From Ascarosepion bandense (taxonomy: Eukaryota > Mollusca > Cephalopoda > Sepiida > Sepiidae): a DNA stretch of 64,000 nt. Within the stretch, counting starts at the first letter, position 1, and every line of letters starts with the position of its first letter. The stretch spans positions 1,585,001-1,649,000 of the forward strand of contig JBBBDQ010000350.1 of the NCBI GenBank assembly GCA_037127315.1. Direction: 5' to 3'. The notes under the pieces were generated by a model. That model did not search any database. It saw nothing but the letters and a program-made list of their open reading frames with translations, and was not told the DNA's origin. Below, piece by piece: positions 41,790 through 52,854 of this stretch. A program made the translations under genes and the position numbers.

Positions 41790-44760
41790 ATCTTCTTCTT
41801 CTATGTGCCCTGTCCCTTCAGGAGATAGGCGATCGTGGCTTTCCACATCTCCCTATCCCTGGTGGCTCTTAGCACGCTTTCTCTTGTTACATCACGCAAC
41901 CCTCGTTCCATCATCCACCTGATTAGGTCCTTCAAATATGTTATCCATTGCTTTCCACTGTCTCCTTTTTCTTTCCCTCTATCTGGCCTGTTAGTATCAG
42001 GTTCTCCTTCCTCATTGGATGTCCCAGGAACTTCAGCTGTCTCTTCCTGATGCTCAGTATTAATTTACTTTTTATTTTCATTATTTTTAAGACCTCATCA
42101 TTGCTCACATGCTCGATATTTGCAGCATTTTTCTGTAGAACCACATTTCAGTTGTTTCAAGTTTTTTCCTTCATCTTTGATGATATTGTCCAGCATTCAC
42201 TGCCATATTGAAGAACTGACAACACATAGCAATCCAGTACTCTCTTTGTTTCTAGTGAAATTGTCCAGTTTCTTAATACTTTACTCATCTTCTGGAATGC
42301 TTCCTTTGCCATGCCAATTTGCCTTCGGATCTCAGTGTCGCACTTTCCGTCTTCTGTTATAACACTTTCCAGGTATTTCAATTTTTGTACCTGCTTGATT
42401 CTAGTATCCCCGACCTGTATTTTGCATTTTGGGCTGCCTTTTTTTGCTGATGACCATGCCTTCAGGTTTTCTTTCTGTTTATTTCTAGTCCTTTCTTGTT
42501 ACTTTCTTCAGATACCTTCTGTAGGAGGTCTTGTAGTTTCCTTTCTGTGTCTGCTATCAGCATGGTATCATCTGCGTACCTTAGGTCATTTAAATTGTAG
42601 CCTCCGATGACAAATCCATGCATAACTTTTAGGGTCCTCAAAATATTCTTGCTGTACAAGTTGAACAGATCCGGTGAAAAGACACATCTATCTTTGTATA
42701 TTTGCTGAATTTGTTACCTGTCCGTATATAAGCAGTTTGCTGCCAATAAAGATTCTTGATTACTCTTAAGTCTTTCCCAAATATGTCAAGGCTGCCGAGC
42801 ATCCCCATCAATTCTTTGTGGCATATTTTGTCAAACACCTTCGCATAATCAATAAAGCACTGGTATAAGTCCTTCTTCATCTGTATTGCCCATTCAGAGA
42901 GCATCCTAATCCTAAATATGGCATTTCTTGTTCCAGTGTCTTTGAGGAAACCACACTATTCTTGTCCTATCTCTGGCCTGCTTCTGCTTCTCGCTATATT
43001 CATCAAGATTCGGATAATCAGTTTTGTTATATGGCTCATTAAACTGATGGTTCTGTGGAGTTCGCACTCGTTTGCTCCTGGCTTCTTAGGCAATGCTGTG
43101 AAGACAGACTTGCTGAGGTCATCTGTTATTACACCACTATTATAAATTTAATTTATTATTTCTGTAATTTTCTCTATACCAAATTCTTCCAGGGCTATCA
43201 CTATGCCATCTGGTTCAGCGGCTTTGTTTCTGTTCAGTTTGGCTATTGCAGATTCCACTTCACACTTTAATATTTCTGGTCTGTCGTCATCTTTGTGTAT
43301 TATCGGTTGCTCTCTCTTGTTGTGGAAAGGATATTTTATATATTCTTCTCATCATTGGAGTATTTCCTCTTTCTCCAAAATGATTATTCCATCTTTGGAT
43401 TTTGTACATCCTGTTGAAAAGCAGGTTTTTTTGTCCGGTCAATTCTTTTATTTCTTTATGCATGTCTGCTTTATTATTCCTGCTCAATCTTTCTACTTTT
43501 GCACATTTGTCATTGAGTCATTCCTCTTTATCCTGTCTACATTTTCTTATTTCCTTGTGTAGTTGCCTGTACTCCATTCCATGTCTTGATATCATTTTCT
43601 GCCGCCTTTGCATCATGTCCAGAATCTCTTCAGTCATCCACTCGTTTTTTTTTCTGCGCATAATTTCCTATGGAGCTGATGTCACTATTGCTTCCTTTAG
43701 TGAGTCCCATTTTGAATGTCCTTTTCCAATTTGTTTTTCATATTTGATTTTCAAGCTGTTAGTGTATTCTTTCTGTAGGTTGAGATCATTCACGAGCGTG
43801 TTGTATTTCAGTTTTGGTGCTGCAGTAAGTTTCTTCAATCTTCGGAGTTTCACCTTTAGTTTGCAGATGACTGGGACGTGGTCGATCCATGCCTGGATAG
43901 GCTTTGCTTTGAACCACTGCATTTCTGAATCTGCTATTTATGGTTATGTAGTCTATCTGGTTTTTTTGTGTCACCTCCTGGGCTTCTCCATGTCCATAGA
44001 GATTGTGGGTGTTATTGAAAACAAATGTTAGTTATTACCTGGTCATTTGCTATGCACCATTAGACCCATTTTTCTCTTTGTTTGTTGCAGATTCTTAAAC
44101 CAAAGTTGCCAGTTGTCATACCTTCCCTCTCCTTGCCTACTTTGGCATTCAAATCTCCCATGATGATTCTGATTTCTTGGCTTTTATATTGAGCCTTGGT
44201 CTTCTCTAGAGTGAAGTAAAAAGATTCTAATGCTTTCTTGCTGCTTTTTGTTGTTGGTGCATAGATGACTACAATTGGTATGTTGAATGTTCTCCCTTTC
44301 AGTTTGACCAGGAGAACTCTTTCAGAGAACTGGCAGTATCCCAAAACACATTTCTTCATTTCTTTTACCAGTATTAAGCTGACTCTTTTTTTCATTATTT
44401 TTGCCTCCTGCATATATTGTCCTATAGTTGTTGCTGCTGAAGTCTCCATTATTTGGCCATCTGGTTTTGCATATTCCCAGAATATTGATTTTCAGTTTGT
44501 TCATTTCCTGCTTGACATTCTCTAGTTGTCTGCAGTTGTTTAACGTCCTGACATTCCATGTCCCCAAGGTAATCCTTTCTTTGTTGTGAACAGTCACAGG
44601 GTAATGATCCAGAGACCCCTGTTGCTCATGTCATTCCTTCCAGGTGAGGGACAGATTGTAGGGAAAAACTGTCTCCTTTAAGCTGTTGTTGCTAACACTC
44701 GCCGGATGATGGTCAGGTGACACCTGTTGCCCATGTCAGTTCTTACCGGGCGAAGAATTG
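41790..44760 (-). pseudogene. LINE-R, near full length: endonuclease and RT, frames broken
   Basis: On the minus strand from the 5' side: ITLGTWNVRTLNNCRQLENVK (endonuclease start, ~44575), ILGICKTRWPN, GYCQFSERVLLVKLKG, VVIYAPTT (~44280), RIIMGDLNAKVGKEREG (catalytic D-x-N, ~44150). RT part: KKDLYQCFIDYAKVFDKI (motif A, ~42850), MHGFVIGGYNLNDLRYADDT (motif C, ~42590), INRKKT. C-terminal: MKYLESVITEDGKCDTEIRR, SVLQYGSECWTISS, FLGHPMRKENL. The composition matches RTE-type LINEs with an AP-like endonuclease. Motif B is lost (42660-42710). Too broken to be active, but close to a complete element of about 3 kb. Confidence 0.88.
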
Positions 44761-45236
44761 CTCTCTTTGGAAGCAAACCCCTTTACATTATTAGGTTTAA
44801 TATATTTTCGTTGTACAGCCATGATTATATGCAGGATAGTGGAGTGGTATGCTGTTGCTTTCTCTACAGGGATTTAAAAAAAAAAGAAATTCTTCATTTC
44901 ACTGTTTTTCATGCTTTGTTTTTAATATTCTATTTTCAGAATAATTAATTAAATAAATTAAATTAATTAAATATTAATGTTTAACTTAAAATTGATTTTT
45001 GTCATGTAAAATATTTAATAGCATTGTAATTCATCTCTCTGCCCCTCCCTTTAGACCATGTGCTATTGCAAAATATGCATTGACCGGAATTATCCAAATG
45101 AAAAAGGTCTTTTTGAGAAAGTACGAAATTTCAAAGAAAATATCTTACTGAATATGTGATGCTTTCTCTTTTGCTAGTTAAGAGTAACTCGGGAAATTGA
45201 CATTTTTTTTCTTTACATGACTACTTGTTTGAACTT
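44761..45236. other. No recognisable gene
   Basis: AT-rich spacer between LINE-R and LINE-B. Nothing recognised. Confidence 0.5.
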
Positions 45237-46059
45237 TTTTTTTTTTAAATCATTTCACTCCAAGCAAGGCATTCCACTGCCACTATTGCGCTTGGGGCTA
45301 CATAGGGGGAGGTAAATAGGAAGAGTGGTTAGATATAGGAAATGTCAGAAGGGTGGGGGGTGATAGATAGCTGGGTGGGTGGGAAGAGTGTTTGAAAGAA
45401 TGGAAGTTAGTTTGTTAGAAGGTGTCTATTGACCTTACATTTAAACTCCTGGAGATTGTAGCCGTCGGGGAAGCAGTCATGTGGAAGAGAATTCCACAGT
45501 CGGGAAGTGCGAGAAAAGAAACTGTTGGAGTAGAAGTAGCGGTTGCATTTTATCGGTTTCACTGCAAAAGGGTGGGATCTAGTTGCTAATCTAGTATCTC
45601 GTGCAAATTCGAACCTAGGGGGCACCAGTGATCTAAGTTCATCGGAGCAGAAGTCATGAAAGTATTTATAGAAGAGACACAGGGAAGCCACGTCGCGCTG
45701 GTGAGAGAGAGACTGCAGGTGGTCTGCTAAGTTGGTATCAATCACATTACAGACCCTCTGCTGTACCTTGTCTAGAAGCCCAAGGAGAATAGCAGGGGCA
45801 CCCGACCAGATATGGCAACAGTATTCAATGCACAGGCGGATGGTAGATTTACAAATGTGCAGGATAGATTCAGATGGAAAAAACCTCCGGGACCTGCACA
45901 GAGAACTGACTTTCATAGCAGTGGATTTAGCAATGGATTCGATATAGTCATTCCATTTGAGGTCCACTGAGAGTGAGAGACCAAGGAGGTGTAGTTTTTT
46001 ACTCTCTGGGAGGCAAGCCTGGTCCATGCTAATAGGAGGTAGGTGCGATTGTCTTATAC
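45237..46059 (-). mobile_element. LINE-B 3' fragment, young
   Basis: Read on the minus strand it starts at AGTATAAGACAATCGC (46059) and ends with the 3' UTR (GGCAGTGGAATGCCTTGC, TTGGAGTGAAATGA) and a poly-A (poly-T at 45237-45246 on the plus strand). 5' truncated. The coding part is open; see the next entry. Confidence 0.88.
45407..46027 (-). CDS. LINE-B RT C-terminal part, intact partial frame
   Basis: A 206-residue frame that lacks the catalytic RT motifs. It begins MDQACLPESKKLHLLGLSLS and continues DLKWNDYIESIAKSTAMK, HIWSGAPAILLGLLDKVQ, FYSNSFFSRTSRLWNS, ending FKCKVNRHLLTN. It matches the last 60% of the 13865-14947 frame almost residue for residue, so the two insertions come from a recently active lineage. 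The internal ATG is not a true start. Confidence 0.85.
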   Translation of the reverse strand: MDQACLPESKKLHLLGLSLSVDLKWNDYIESIAKSTAMKVSSLCRSRRFFPSESILHICKSTIRLCIEYCCHIWSGAPAILLGLLDKVQQRVCNVIDTNLADHLQSLSHQRDVASLCLFYKYFHDFCSDELRSLVPPRFEFARDTRLATRSHPFAVKPIKCNRYFYSNSFFSRTSRLWNSLPHDCFPDGYNLQEFKCKVNRHLLTN

Positions 46060-46869
46060 TTAAAATTTATGTTCTTTCTCCCACCCCTCTTTTTTTTATC
46101 AGGATATTATCAATCCGGTAGTCTGAAAAAAAAATTAAACCTACAAAGGGCAGAGGAACTCTTGATGAGTCAACGGCCAGCTAACTAGAGGTGGTGTCTC
46201 TACTTACATCAGTATTCTCAAAAAAGCATTTCTTAGTGGGTGGAATAATGCTCCATTGTTTTAAGTGATTGCAGCAGATTTTTCTTCTTTCCCATGGTAT
46301 GATTTGCCAAAAATGACTAATCTAGTTGTCTTTGGTATTTGTGAAGAAAGAAAACATTGAACAATGGCCACCCACAAATTGTTTAACTTCAAACTATTAT
46401 TCGTGCACACTTATTAAAAGCTATAAATTCTGTAAAAGTTTCTAATTTCAAAAGTAATCACCTATTTGTTAACTCCAGTCAATTCATTTATATTCAGTTT
46501 TTCCATTCTTGGCAATTGACATCCTATTTTTAATTTGTGAATTTTATCTGATTATATGCAGGTCATTAAATAGAATTTCTTATCTGATAAATGTCCGCTC
46601 TGCTATGAAAATTCCAAACAGAAATTGTTTTCTCTTGAAGAATAAACATAAAAATCCATAATGAACAAGATTTAATCCTTTTTCCACAAGACAATTTTAA
46701 AATTTCCTCTTCACTGCAGACAGTAAAATTTCAATATTTGATAAAATATCAGATGAACATGTGAACAAATTTGATATATTTAAATTTTAAAATTTCTTTA
46801 GCATTTTTTGAATTCTTTTTCAATTTTTAAGTGAAAATGTAAAGCATCAATACACTATTGCAATTGTAT
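46060..46869. other. No recognisable gene or repeat
   Basis: AT-rich. Nothing recognised. Confidence 0.5.
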
Positions 46870-46964
46870 AATGTTTGTTAATTTATCTATTAAATGATTG
46901 AAAGATTCAGCAGGCTGAGATGGTAGTTGCCATTTTCACCATATGATAAAACTGCATGATTATA

Positions 46965-47012
<48 letters not shown>

Positions 47013-47089
47013 TGGCCAAAAGTAAGGAAGAGGTCTGGAATTTCAGCTTTTTTTTTCTTTTAGATTTTATAAAGAAGACCTTGAAAATA
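46870..47089. repeat. Segment paralogous to 28975-29050, with (TA)n
   Basis: AAATGATTGAAAGATTCAGC (46893) and ATAAAGAAGACCTTGAAAAT (47068) match 28995 and 29021. Here they are separated by about 150 bp that contain a TA microsatellite at 46964-47001. Confidence 0.65.
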
Positions 47090-47091
47090 TA

Positions 47092-47911
47092 CAGGGTGTC
47101 TCAAAAAATGTATACACGTTGGCTGTCATTATTGTGTTTAGGGATTGAATCTGCAAAATAAACATAAAATTTGACTATTGGCTATTTACAATTATTTAAA
47201 ACTCGCAGTATAGCCTGGCATTGCTCGGGTGTAATGAAAGCTTTAAAACTAATCCATCATCCTGGAGCACAGACTCTGTGGACGTTGGCACGAAAGACTA
47301 AAAAGCCATCGTTGTTTCCGGTTAAAACGAAACCATACTGAAAGAAAAATGAATGGATGTAAGTCAAATTTTGATTTCCTGGTATAGATATCAAATTTTT
47401 CATCATAAACTGAAATTTGAAGGCTAAATAAGTCCTCTGAGTAAATGGTATTATGGTTGAGACTAAGAACTACAATTATACCTATTTAGAGCCAAACCTG
47501 AAGCAAAAACTAAAATAAAAGGGCTGAAAAAATACAGACATACAGGCAGATAAACAGACACACACACACAAACATCTTGCCTTATATATATTATCGATTT
47601 TCTGCACTATTGCAACCTTGAAACTTCTGAATATCATTTCTTATGTCTTTGTCTATGAGTGTATCAAATTTGATTGAAATCGGACCGCTCCTTCTATAAC
47701 CCGATTTTTTTCAATTATTGATTTTTGATAGTTATTTGGCGTACATTGACACAAAACCTAGCTGATGACACTCACATACGCATTTACAACTGTGTAAATT
47801 TTCTAGAAAATCGGTTCAGCCATTTCGGAGTCTATAGGTAACACACACACACACACAAAGTTCCATTTATAAATAAGTTTAGATATGTATACCTTTTTTT
47901 GGGACACCCTG
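47092..47911 (+). mobile_element. Small TIR element (TA duplication), split by HEL copy 5
   Basis: Left end CAGGGTGTCTCAAAAAATG and right end (reverse complement) CAGGGTGTCCCAAAAAAAGG are inverted repeats of about 24 bp. TA flanks them (47090-47091, 47912-47913). Without the HEL insert the element is about 138 bp, a MITE of Tc1/mariner type by its TA target. No transposase remains. Confidence 0.8.
47202..47883 (-). mobile_element. HEL copy 5, inside the TIR element
   Basis: The minus strand starts A/TCTAAACTTATTTATAAATGG at 47883 and ends with the hairpin CCCGAGCAATGCCAGG and TATACTGCGAG at 47202, then T. Near full length (682 bp). Confidence 0.8.
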
Positions 47912-47913
47912 TA

Positions 47914-48833
47914 TATAGTGATATTAGAGTTTATAATTGTTATGGGAAAACACACCTATTCCTCAGATAATGGACTCTCCTTCCTATATTAATAAGAGTT
48001 AACGGGAAGTTCATGGGAATTCTTCAGACTTCTATTGGAGTTCAGTAGAACTACTAGGCAGTTGATATTTGTTGGCAGTTAGCCAAATGCTAAGGAGTCA
48101 GCTTTCAGTGGAAGATTACCAAGTTCCTAACATTTTGGATATGTTAAGTCAATTAGCAACTGACATAGCATGATTATAACCTTCAGTGCGGAAACTACTC
48201 CACAACAATAATAAAAACGTTTCTTCTCTCCCCATGTTTTGGTGCTATATTTAGCACTGAGACATGATAGCTCTTGTGTAGCAAAAAAAATGGCATTATT
48301 ATAAACTCCAATAATAAGAATATTACTACTAATATTGCTCTATTACATATTGACCACTGTAAAAAAAATTTTTTAAAAGTTGAATGTTATGAACTGTAGT
48401 GTCATTCCATTAGTTTTTACTGCTATTAAGATATTTTTCTTTTGATGCTCAGAGTATGTTTCCACCACCCAAAACATTGTGCACAGGCATTGCTTAGTAT
48501 ATCTTAATGGAGGGGGCAATCAATTCAGTGGTAATTATTATTGTTATTCATACAAATTTTAATACTCTGGAACTGTTTCAGATCAATTGCTGGATACTGC
48601 TGATGATGAAAGTGACTTAGACAGATAGGACTGAAAAAAAATAAGCCATATTTAACCACAACATTATTAAAAGTCTGAATTTCATGTTGTGGTCATACTT
48701 GATTACAGGGGGTAGCCTCTATATTGTGCATGAAATTTTGAATTGTACTATCTAGTGAGGGTAATGTCTATATTTACTATGTACTTAATAGTTCTTTTGT
48801 ATTACATCAAGCACTGTTTTAGTAACACCATTA
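47914..48833. other. Mostly unrecognised; paralogous block at ~48440-48505
   Basis: TTGATGCTCAG and GCACAGGCATTGCTTAGTAT match 29107-29165. The remainder has no gene or known repeat. Confidence 0.5.
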
Positions 48834-48834
48834 C

Positions 48835-48870
<36 letters not shown>
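48834..48870. repeat. Microsatellite (TA)n(TG)n
   Basis: Compound dinucleotide tract. Confidence 0.95.
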
Positions 48871-48871
<1 letters not shown>

Positions 48872-48943
48872 TGCAGTATTGTAATTTCAAGACAAAAAAG
48901 TCATTAAAACACCTGGAAGATTCTCAGTTAACTCTGCGGATGT

Positions 48944-49232
48944 GTATTGGGGTGAAGTAGATATTGATTCAGGACAAGAAATCAAAGAGGAGAGTCCAAA
49001 TTCTGTCTGAATTCATTGCATTCACTTATGCACAAATACCATTGAGAAAGGTATTTATCCACACTTCTCTGGCCAGTTATGGATTAAATAGCAGGACAGA
49101 TTGGGTTCTATAGCTTTGGTTGGCAACCAGTCTACCACAGAAAGTAATGGCAACCTACTGTAGCAAAATCTTCTGCCTAGTCAGTCATTTCTTTTGTGAC
49201 ATGATTGCCCAAGCACGTGTCTCAAATGACAC
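48944..49232 (+). mobile_element. SINE-A copy
   Basis: Head GAAGTAGATATTGATTCAGG (decayed A-box region). Body CATTCACTTATGCACAAATA, GGTTCTATAGCTTTGG, CAACCAGTCTACCACAG, and a 3' end around GCCCAAGCACGTGTC. It runs into a (CA)n tract. Confidence 0.85.
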
Positions 49233-49285
49233 AGACTCACACACACACACACACACACACGTGTGTATGTATGTGTGTGCATGTA
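49233..49285. repeat. Microsatellite (CA)n(GT)n-type
   Basis: CA repeats then GTGT/GTAT repeats at the SINE-A 3' end; the tract is self-complementary. Confidence 0.93.
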
Positions 49286-49299
49286 TGTTTGTATGTATG

Positions 49300-49445
49300 G
49301 ATAGATGTCTAGTCCATAAACAGCAAGGATAATCCAACAAGATCAACTTGATGTAAAATATTGTTACATCTGTATAGAGAGCTCAATGGATGTTATCCAG
49401 ACCAATCTAAATGACATGTTGAGTTTTCCTTTATAAATAATATTA

Positions 49446-49446
<1 letters not shown>
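49300..49446. repeat. Dispersed repeat G, copy 2
   Basis: AGTCCATAAACAGCAAGGAT, AATCCAACAAGATC, TATAGAGAGCTCAATGGATG and TGACATGTTGAGTTTTCCTT. The last block is contiguous here but about 300 bp away in copy 1. Confidence 0.65.

Positions 49447-49491
<45 letters not shown>
49447..49491. repeat. (TA)n microsatellite
   Basis: Follows repeat G, as at 31253-31303. Confidence 0.96.
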
Positions 49492-49492
<1 letters not shown>

Positions 49493-49734
49493 CATTAAAA
49501 ATCTTTGGAAAAAGTTGAACTGAGCCAAAATTTGCAAATGTCTAATCAAACAGAACTGCAAGCTGGCTGGACAGCTATGAATGACAGTAATACTCTTGTA
49601 GATTTTGATGGTGAGGCTAGTCATTAGGTTGGATTAATAACTCTGAAACCTAACACTGCTATAAGCTCTAATGGGATCTGAAATTTTCACTTGGCAATTA
49701 AATGCACTTTAAAATGAGGATCCACTATCTTCTA

Positions 49735-49945
49735 TGCTACCAGTTCCCATTTTTCTCTCTCTCTCACTTCTCACTTGTGGGACTCGCATTTTCAGTCAGC
49801 TTTGATCTTCAAAAATTTAAATGCAATTTTAACCAATATCTTTTGTCCTAATTCCTGTTCTCTTTTTTTTTTTTTTTTTGTTCTCTGTAACCTTTTTCTC
49901 ATTCTCTCACAATCCCTTGTATCTTAAGATTTTATTGGCTTTGTA
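49735..49945 (+). mobile_element. Old LINE-B-like 3' remnant
   Basis: TCTATGCTACCAGTTC, CTTCTCACTTGTGGGACTCG and CTTCAAAAATTTAAATGCAA resemble the FYSNSFF, SHLWNS and LQEFKCK codons. A TGTAACC-like 3' end follows. Highly decayed. Confidence 0.45.
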
Positions 49946-50605
49946 AAATGATTTAAAAATATGTGTGCATGTAAAATAAATACTTGCTTCTGTATTCAAC
50001 AGTGGACTTATTAATTGCACTAAATTGACACGCATTCCTAATCTTACAGGTTAGCTTTTACTTTCTAAATTCAAATCTTAATGATTCATTTATCTTTGAT
50101 TAATAATTTTTACTTTGTGCAGTTCATACACTCTTAAACTGATTGAAATATATATTCTTGGTGACTGCATAGCTCTTTCTAAACATATATGTGAACATTA
50201 TAAAACAATGATATACCAAAAATGTAATAGTAAATAAAGAAAGCAACACCAGCCTACAACAGTAATTTTAAAAATAGTAAAACCTGTCTACCTATAATCA
50301 TATCAACACAAATTACTAAACAAAAGATCAGAACATCTCAAAATGGAAACATTTTTACTGGCTTGTGAAACATCACCAAGATAAATGCAAATATAAGCAT
50401 TATATTCAGATAATATAATACTTCAAACAAAACTCAAAACAACCTCTAAAGTAACAAACTCTATATAACCACAACTAAGTAAACTTAAGTGATAGTGTAT
50501 GATTAATTGGTACAAAGTTTTCTAAATTAATTAAAATAAAAAATTAATTATGTTTACAAAATATAAAATAACTGCATTCTTGCACATGATTTTCTGTTCA
50601 ATACT
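49946..50605. other. No recognisable gene
   Basis: A-rich on the plus strand, like the RT-like relic that follows, and may be its decayed 5' part. No motif recognised. Confidence 0.4.
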
Positions 50606-50627
50606 TATATATATATATATATATATA
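50606..50627. repeat. (TA)n microsatellite
   Basis: About 11 units. Confidence 0.9.
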
Positions 50628-50749
50628 ATAACCACCTCGCCTATCTAATAGGCATAATGAACCAGAAATTAACACTCGGGTTAACTTCTCTCATCTTACA
50701 ATTGAGCACTTTTATCAATAGTGTATTTTAACAATAAATAATACAAGAT

Positions 50750-52120
50750 TTACTGGACTACCCAGAAAAAAAAGACAACAATGCAAGCATTTAAAATATT
50801 GCATTCACTGAAAAACAACCATTTTTCTAACAGGCATGAAAACATGCTATGCTTACTACAAAAAATTGAACAGTTTTTTACCAGAATGAGATGGAAAGCA
50901 TTATCCTTCAAAAAATATGCAGGAGAAAGGAAAGATGTGAATAATTTCAATTTTAAAATCCCTAAAATTAAAGAATTAAATTTGAAAAAGATAGGATTTC
51001 CATAATAAATCAAATTTAAAAAAAATCAAAAACTTCCAAAAACCATTAAAACTGAAGTAATAAAAAAAATTACACAAATATTCCTATTAAGGGAGACAAA
51101 TCTAACAACATATATGAAATAATCTCAAAGAAATGTGAAAAAAAGATAAATGAAGAAATTGAATCTTACAAAAAAAGCCACAGATTCTTATATTAAAAAT
51201 ATCAGTGAGGAAGTTAAAATAGTCACAGAAAAGTCAGATTTAAGCAACAGGGTATAAATTTTGACTGGTGAGCAAGCTTTCCTAATTAAAAGACCACAAA
51301 AACAATTTTCCCAATAGCCACTCATACCAGCTCATAAACCCACAATTTTCCCAATAGCCACTCATACCAGCTCATAAACCCAACAAAAAGTGAAGTAGGT
51401 AAGATAAGCCATCAAGTATTAAAAAACATTTATGACTTACTGAAAATTGCTAATCAAGTCAATCACTGAAAAACACAGGTGATTGTATTTCTTGGTTTCA
51501 AAACTTAAAAGAAAAATAATTTCATAAAATATAACATAAAAATATTTACCCATCAATATCTGAAAAAGGCTTAATGGAAGCATTACATTTTGCTAAAGGT
51601 TACATACATATACCATCTGACCATATAAATATAATACTACATTGTCAAAAATCCTTACTATTCCACAATGGTAAAGCATGGATTAAAAGATTAAAAAAAG
51701 GCATATTTTATGTACTACAAGGCTTATTTAATGGAGCTGAAATTTCAGAATTAATAGGAATACAAATTCTAAGTAAAATTAATGAAATAATCTACATAGA
51801 CAACCATAGATTATACAAAGATGAATGATTAATGATAGCACCAGACAGCAAAAGAGAAAACGCTTTTCAAACTCTTCAAAAATCTAGATTTTGAAATAGT
51901 GGTTAAAACAAATAAGGTCAACCAATGCTTAGATATAGAATTTAATTTACAAACTGGAAGTGTCTCTCCATCGATGAAAAAGAACATCTTTAAAGTACAT
52001 ATACACAAGATCTAAGCCAGTGTAATCAAGCATATCCATAAAGGAATAGAACACAGGCTATCAAAAAAATTCATCAGAGCAATATTTGATGAAAAGAAAA
52101 GGTTATGAAAATGCCTTAAA
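50750..52120 (+). pseudogene. Decayed reverse-transcriptase-like element of unnamed type
   Basis: The strand is extremely A-rich. Pieces read in shifting frames: ALSFKKYAGERKDVNNF (50900), NPTKSEVGKISHQVLKNIY (51375-51430), YPSISEKGLMEALHFAKGYI (51550-51610, an RT motif A-like FYPSI block), LLFHNGKAWIKRLKKG (51655), GLFNGAEISELIGIQILSKI (51720, the motif B-like block), HRLYKDEWL (51805, where family members have YRDDGL, the catalytic pair), and VNQCLDIEFNLQTGSVSPSM (51920). I recall proteins with this block order (FYPSI, DGAEICELVG, LYRDDGL, FLDVTFNL) from cnidarian, fish and mollusc genomes, but cannot give an established family name. The catalytic DD is altered to DE and stops are frequent. 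Confidence 0.6.
51302..51381. repeat. 40-bp tandem duplication, 2 units
   Basis: ACAATTTTCCCAATAGCCAC occurs at 51302 and 51342. The units look identical. It lies inside the RT-like relic. Confidence 0.95.
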
Positions 52121-52454
52121 GGAATCTAGCCATAAGAACAATTTAGAATACAAAGCTCTGTCAAACAAAAAAAAATATTAGAAATCAAAACATTATTTGG
52201 TTCAACTCAATGTTTAACTTAAAAGTAAAATCCAAAATAGGGCATAATTTTTTAAATTAACAAACACCTCCCCACCAAAATAAAACTCGGAATTAAACAA
52301 AATTTTCAATAGGAATTCAATCAAATTAAGTTATAGCTGTAGTAGTAATTTAGAAAATTACATAAAGAGAACAAAAAGCCACAAATTTAAATAACGATGT
52401 ACAAAATAACATCGCTAACAAAGAATATATTGAATAATTTTTAATACAACTATG

Positions 52455-52752
52455 TCAGTCAGTTAAGTGCCATATGTGATACACGCTTGGGCGATCATGT
52501 CTCGAAAGAGACATGACTGACTGGGCAGAAAATTATCCTGCAGTAGGTTGCCATTGCTTTCTGCAGTAGACTGGTTGCCGACCAAGGTTATAGAACCCAA
52601 TCTGTCCTGTTATTTAACCCATAACTGGAAGGAATAGACGAATTAACACCTTTCCCATGGGTACTTGCGCATAAGTGAATGCAATGAATTCAGCTGGAAT
52701 TTGAACTCGGCTCCCCGATTTCTCATTCCGAGCCAATATCCAATGCACCACA
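52455..52752 (-). mobile_element. SINE-A full-length copy, well preserved
   Basis: Minus strand: head GTGCATTGGATATTGGCTCG (A box), GAGTTCAAATTCC (B box, one change), GGTTCTATAACCTTGG, CAACCAGTCTACTGCAG, GTCTCTTTCGAGACATGATC, CACTTAACTGACTGA. Very similar to 18562-18866. Confidence 0.92.
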
Positions 52753-52786
52753 AATGTACTGATCCAAATTATAACCAAAAGCTAAT

Positions 52787-52788
<2 letters not shown>

Positions 52789-52829
<41 letters not shown>
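52789..52829. repeat. (CA)n microsatellite, about 20 units
   Basis: A long uninterrupted CA tract. Confidence 0.97.
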
Positions 52830-52832
<3 letters not shown>

Positions 52833-52854
52833 ATTACTATTTTTAAATTTTTTT

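Noticed and set aside
43402..44031. A 209-residue membrane-like protein on the plus strand
   Set aside because: It is the reverse complement of LINE-R coding sequence; the hydrophobic look comes from antisense codons. The plus-strand frames at 42918-43562 and 7886-8089 are similar shadows.
50781..51005. A host protein of 74 residues
   Set aside because: Its position and composition fit the upstream part of the RT-like relic, and the frame is broken on both sides.
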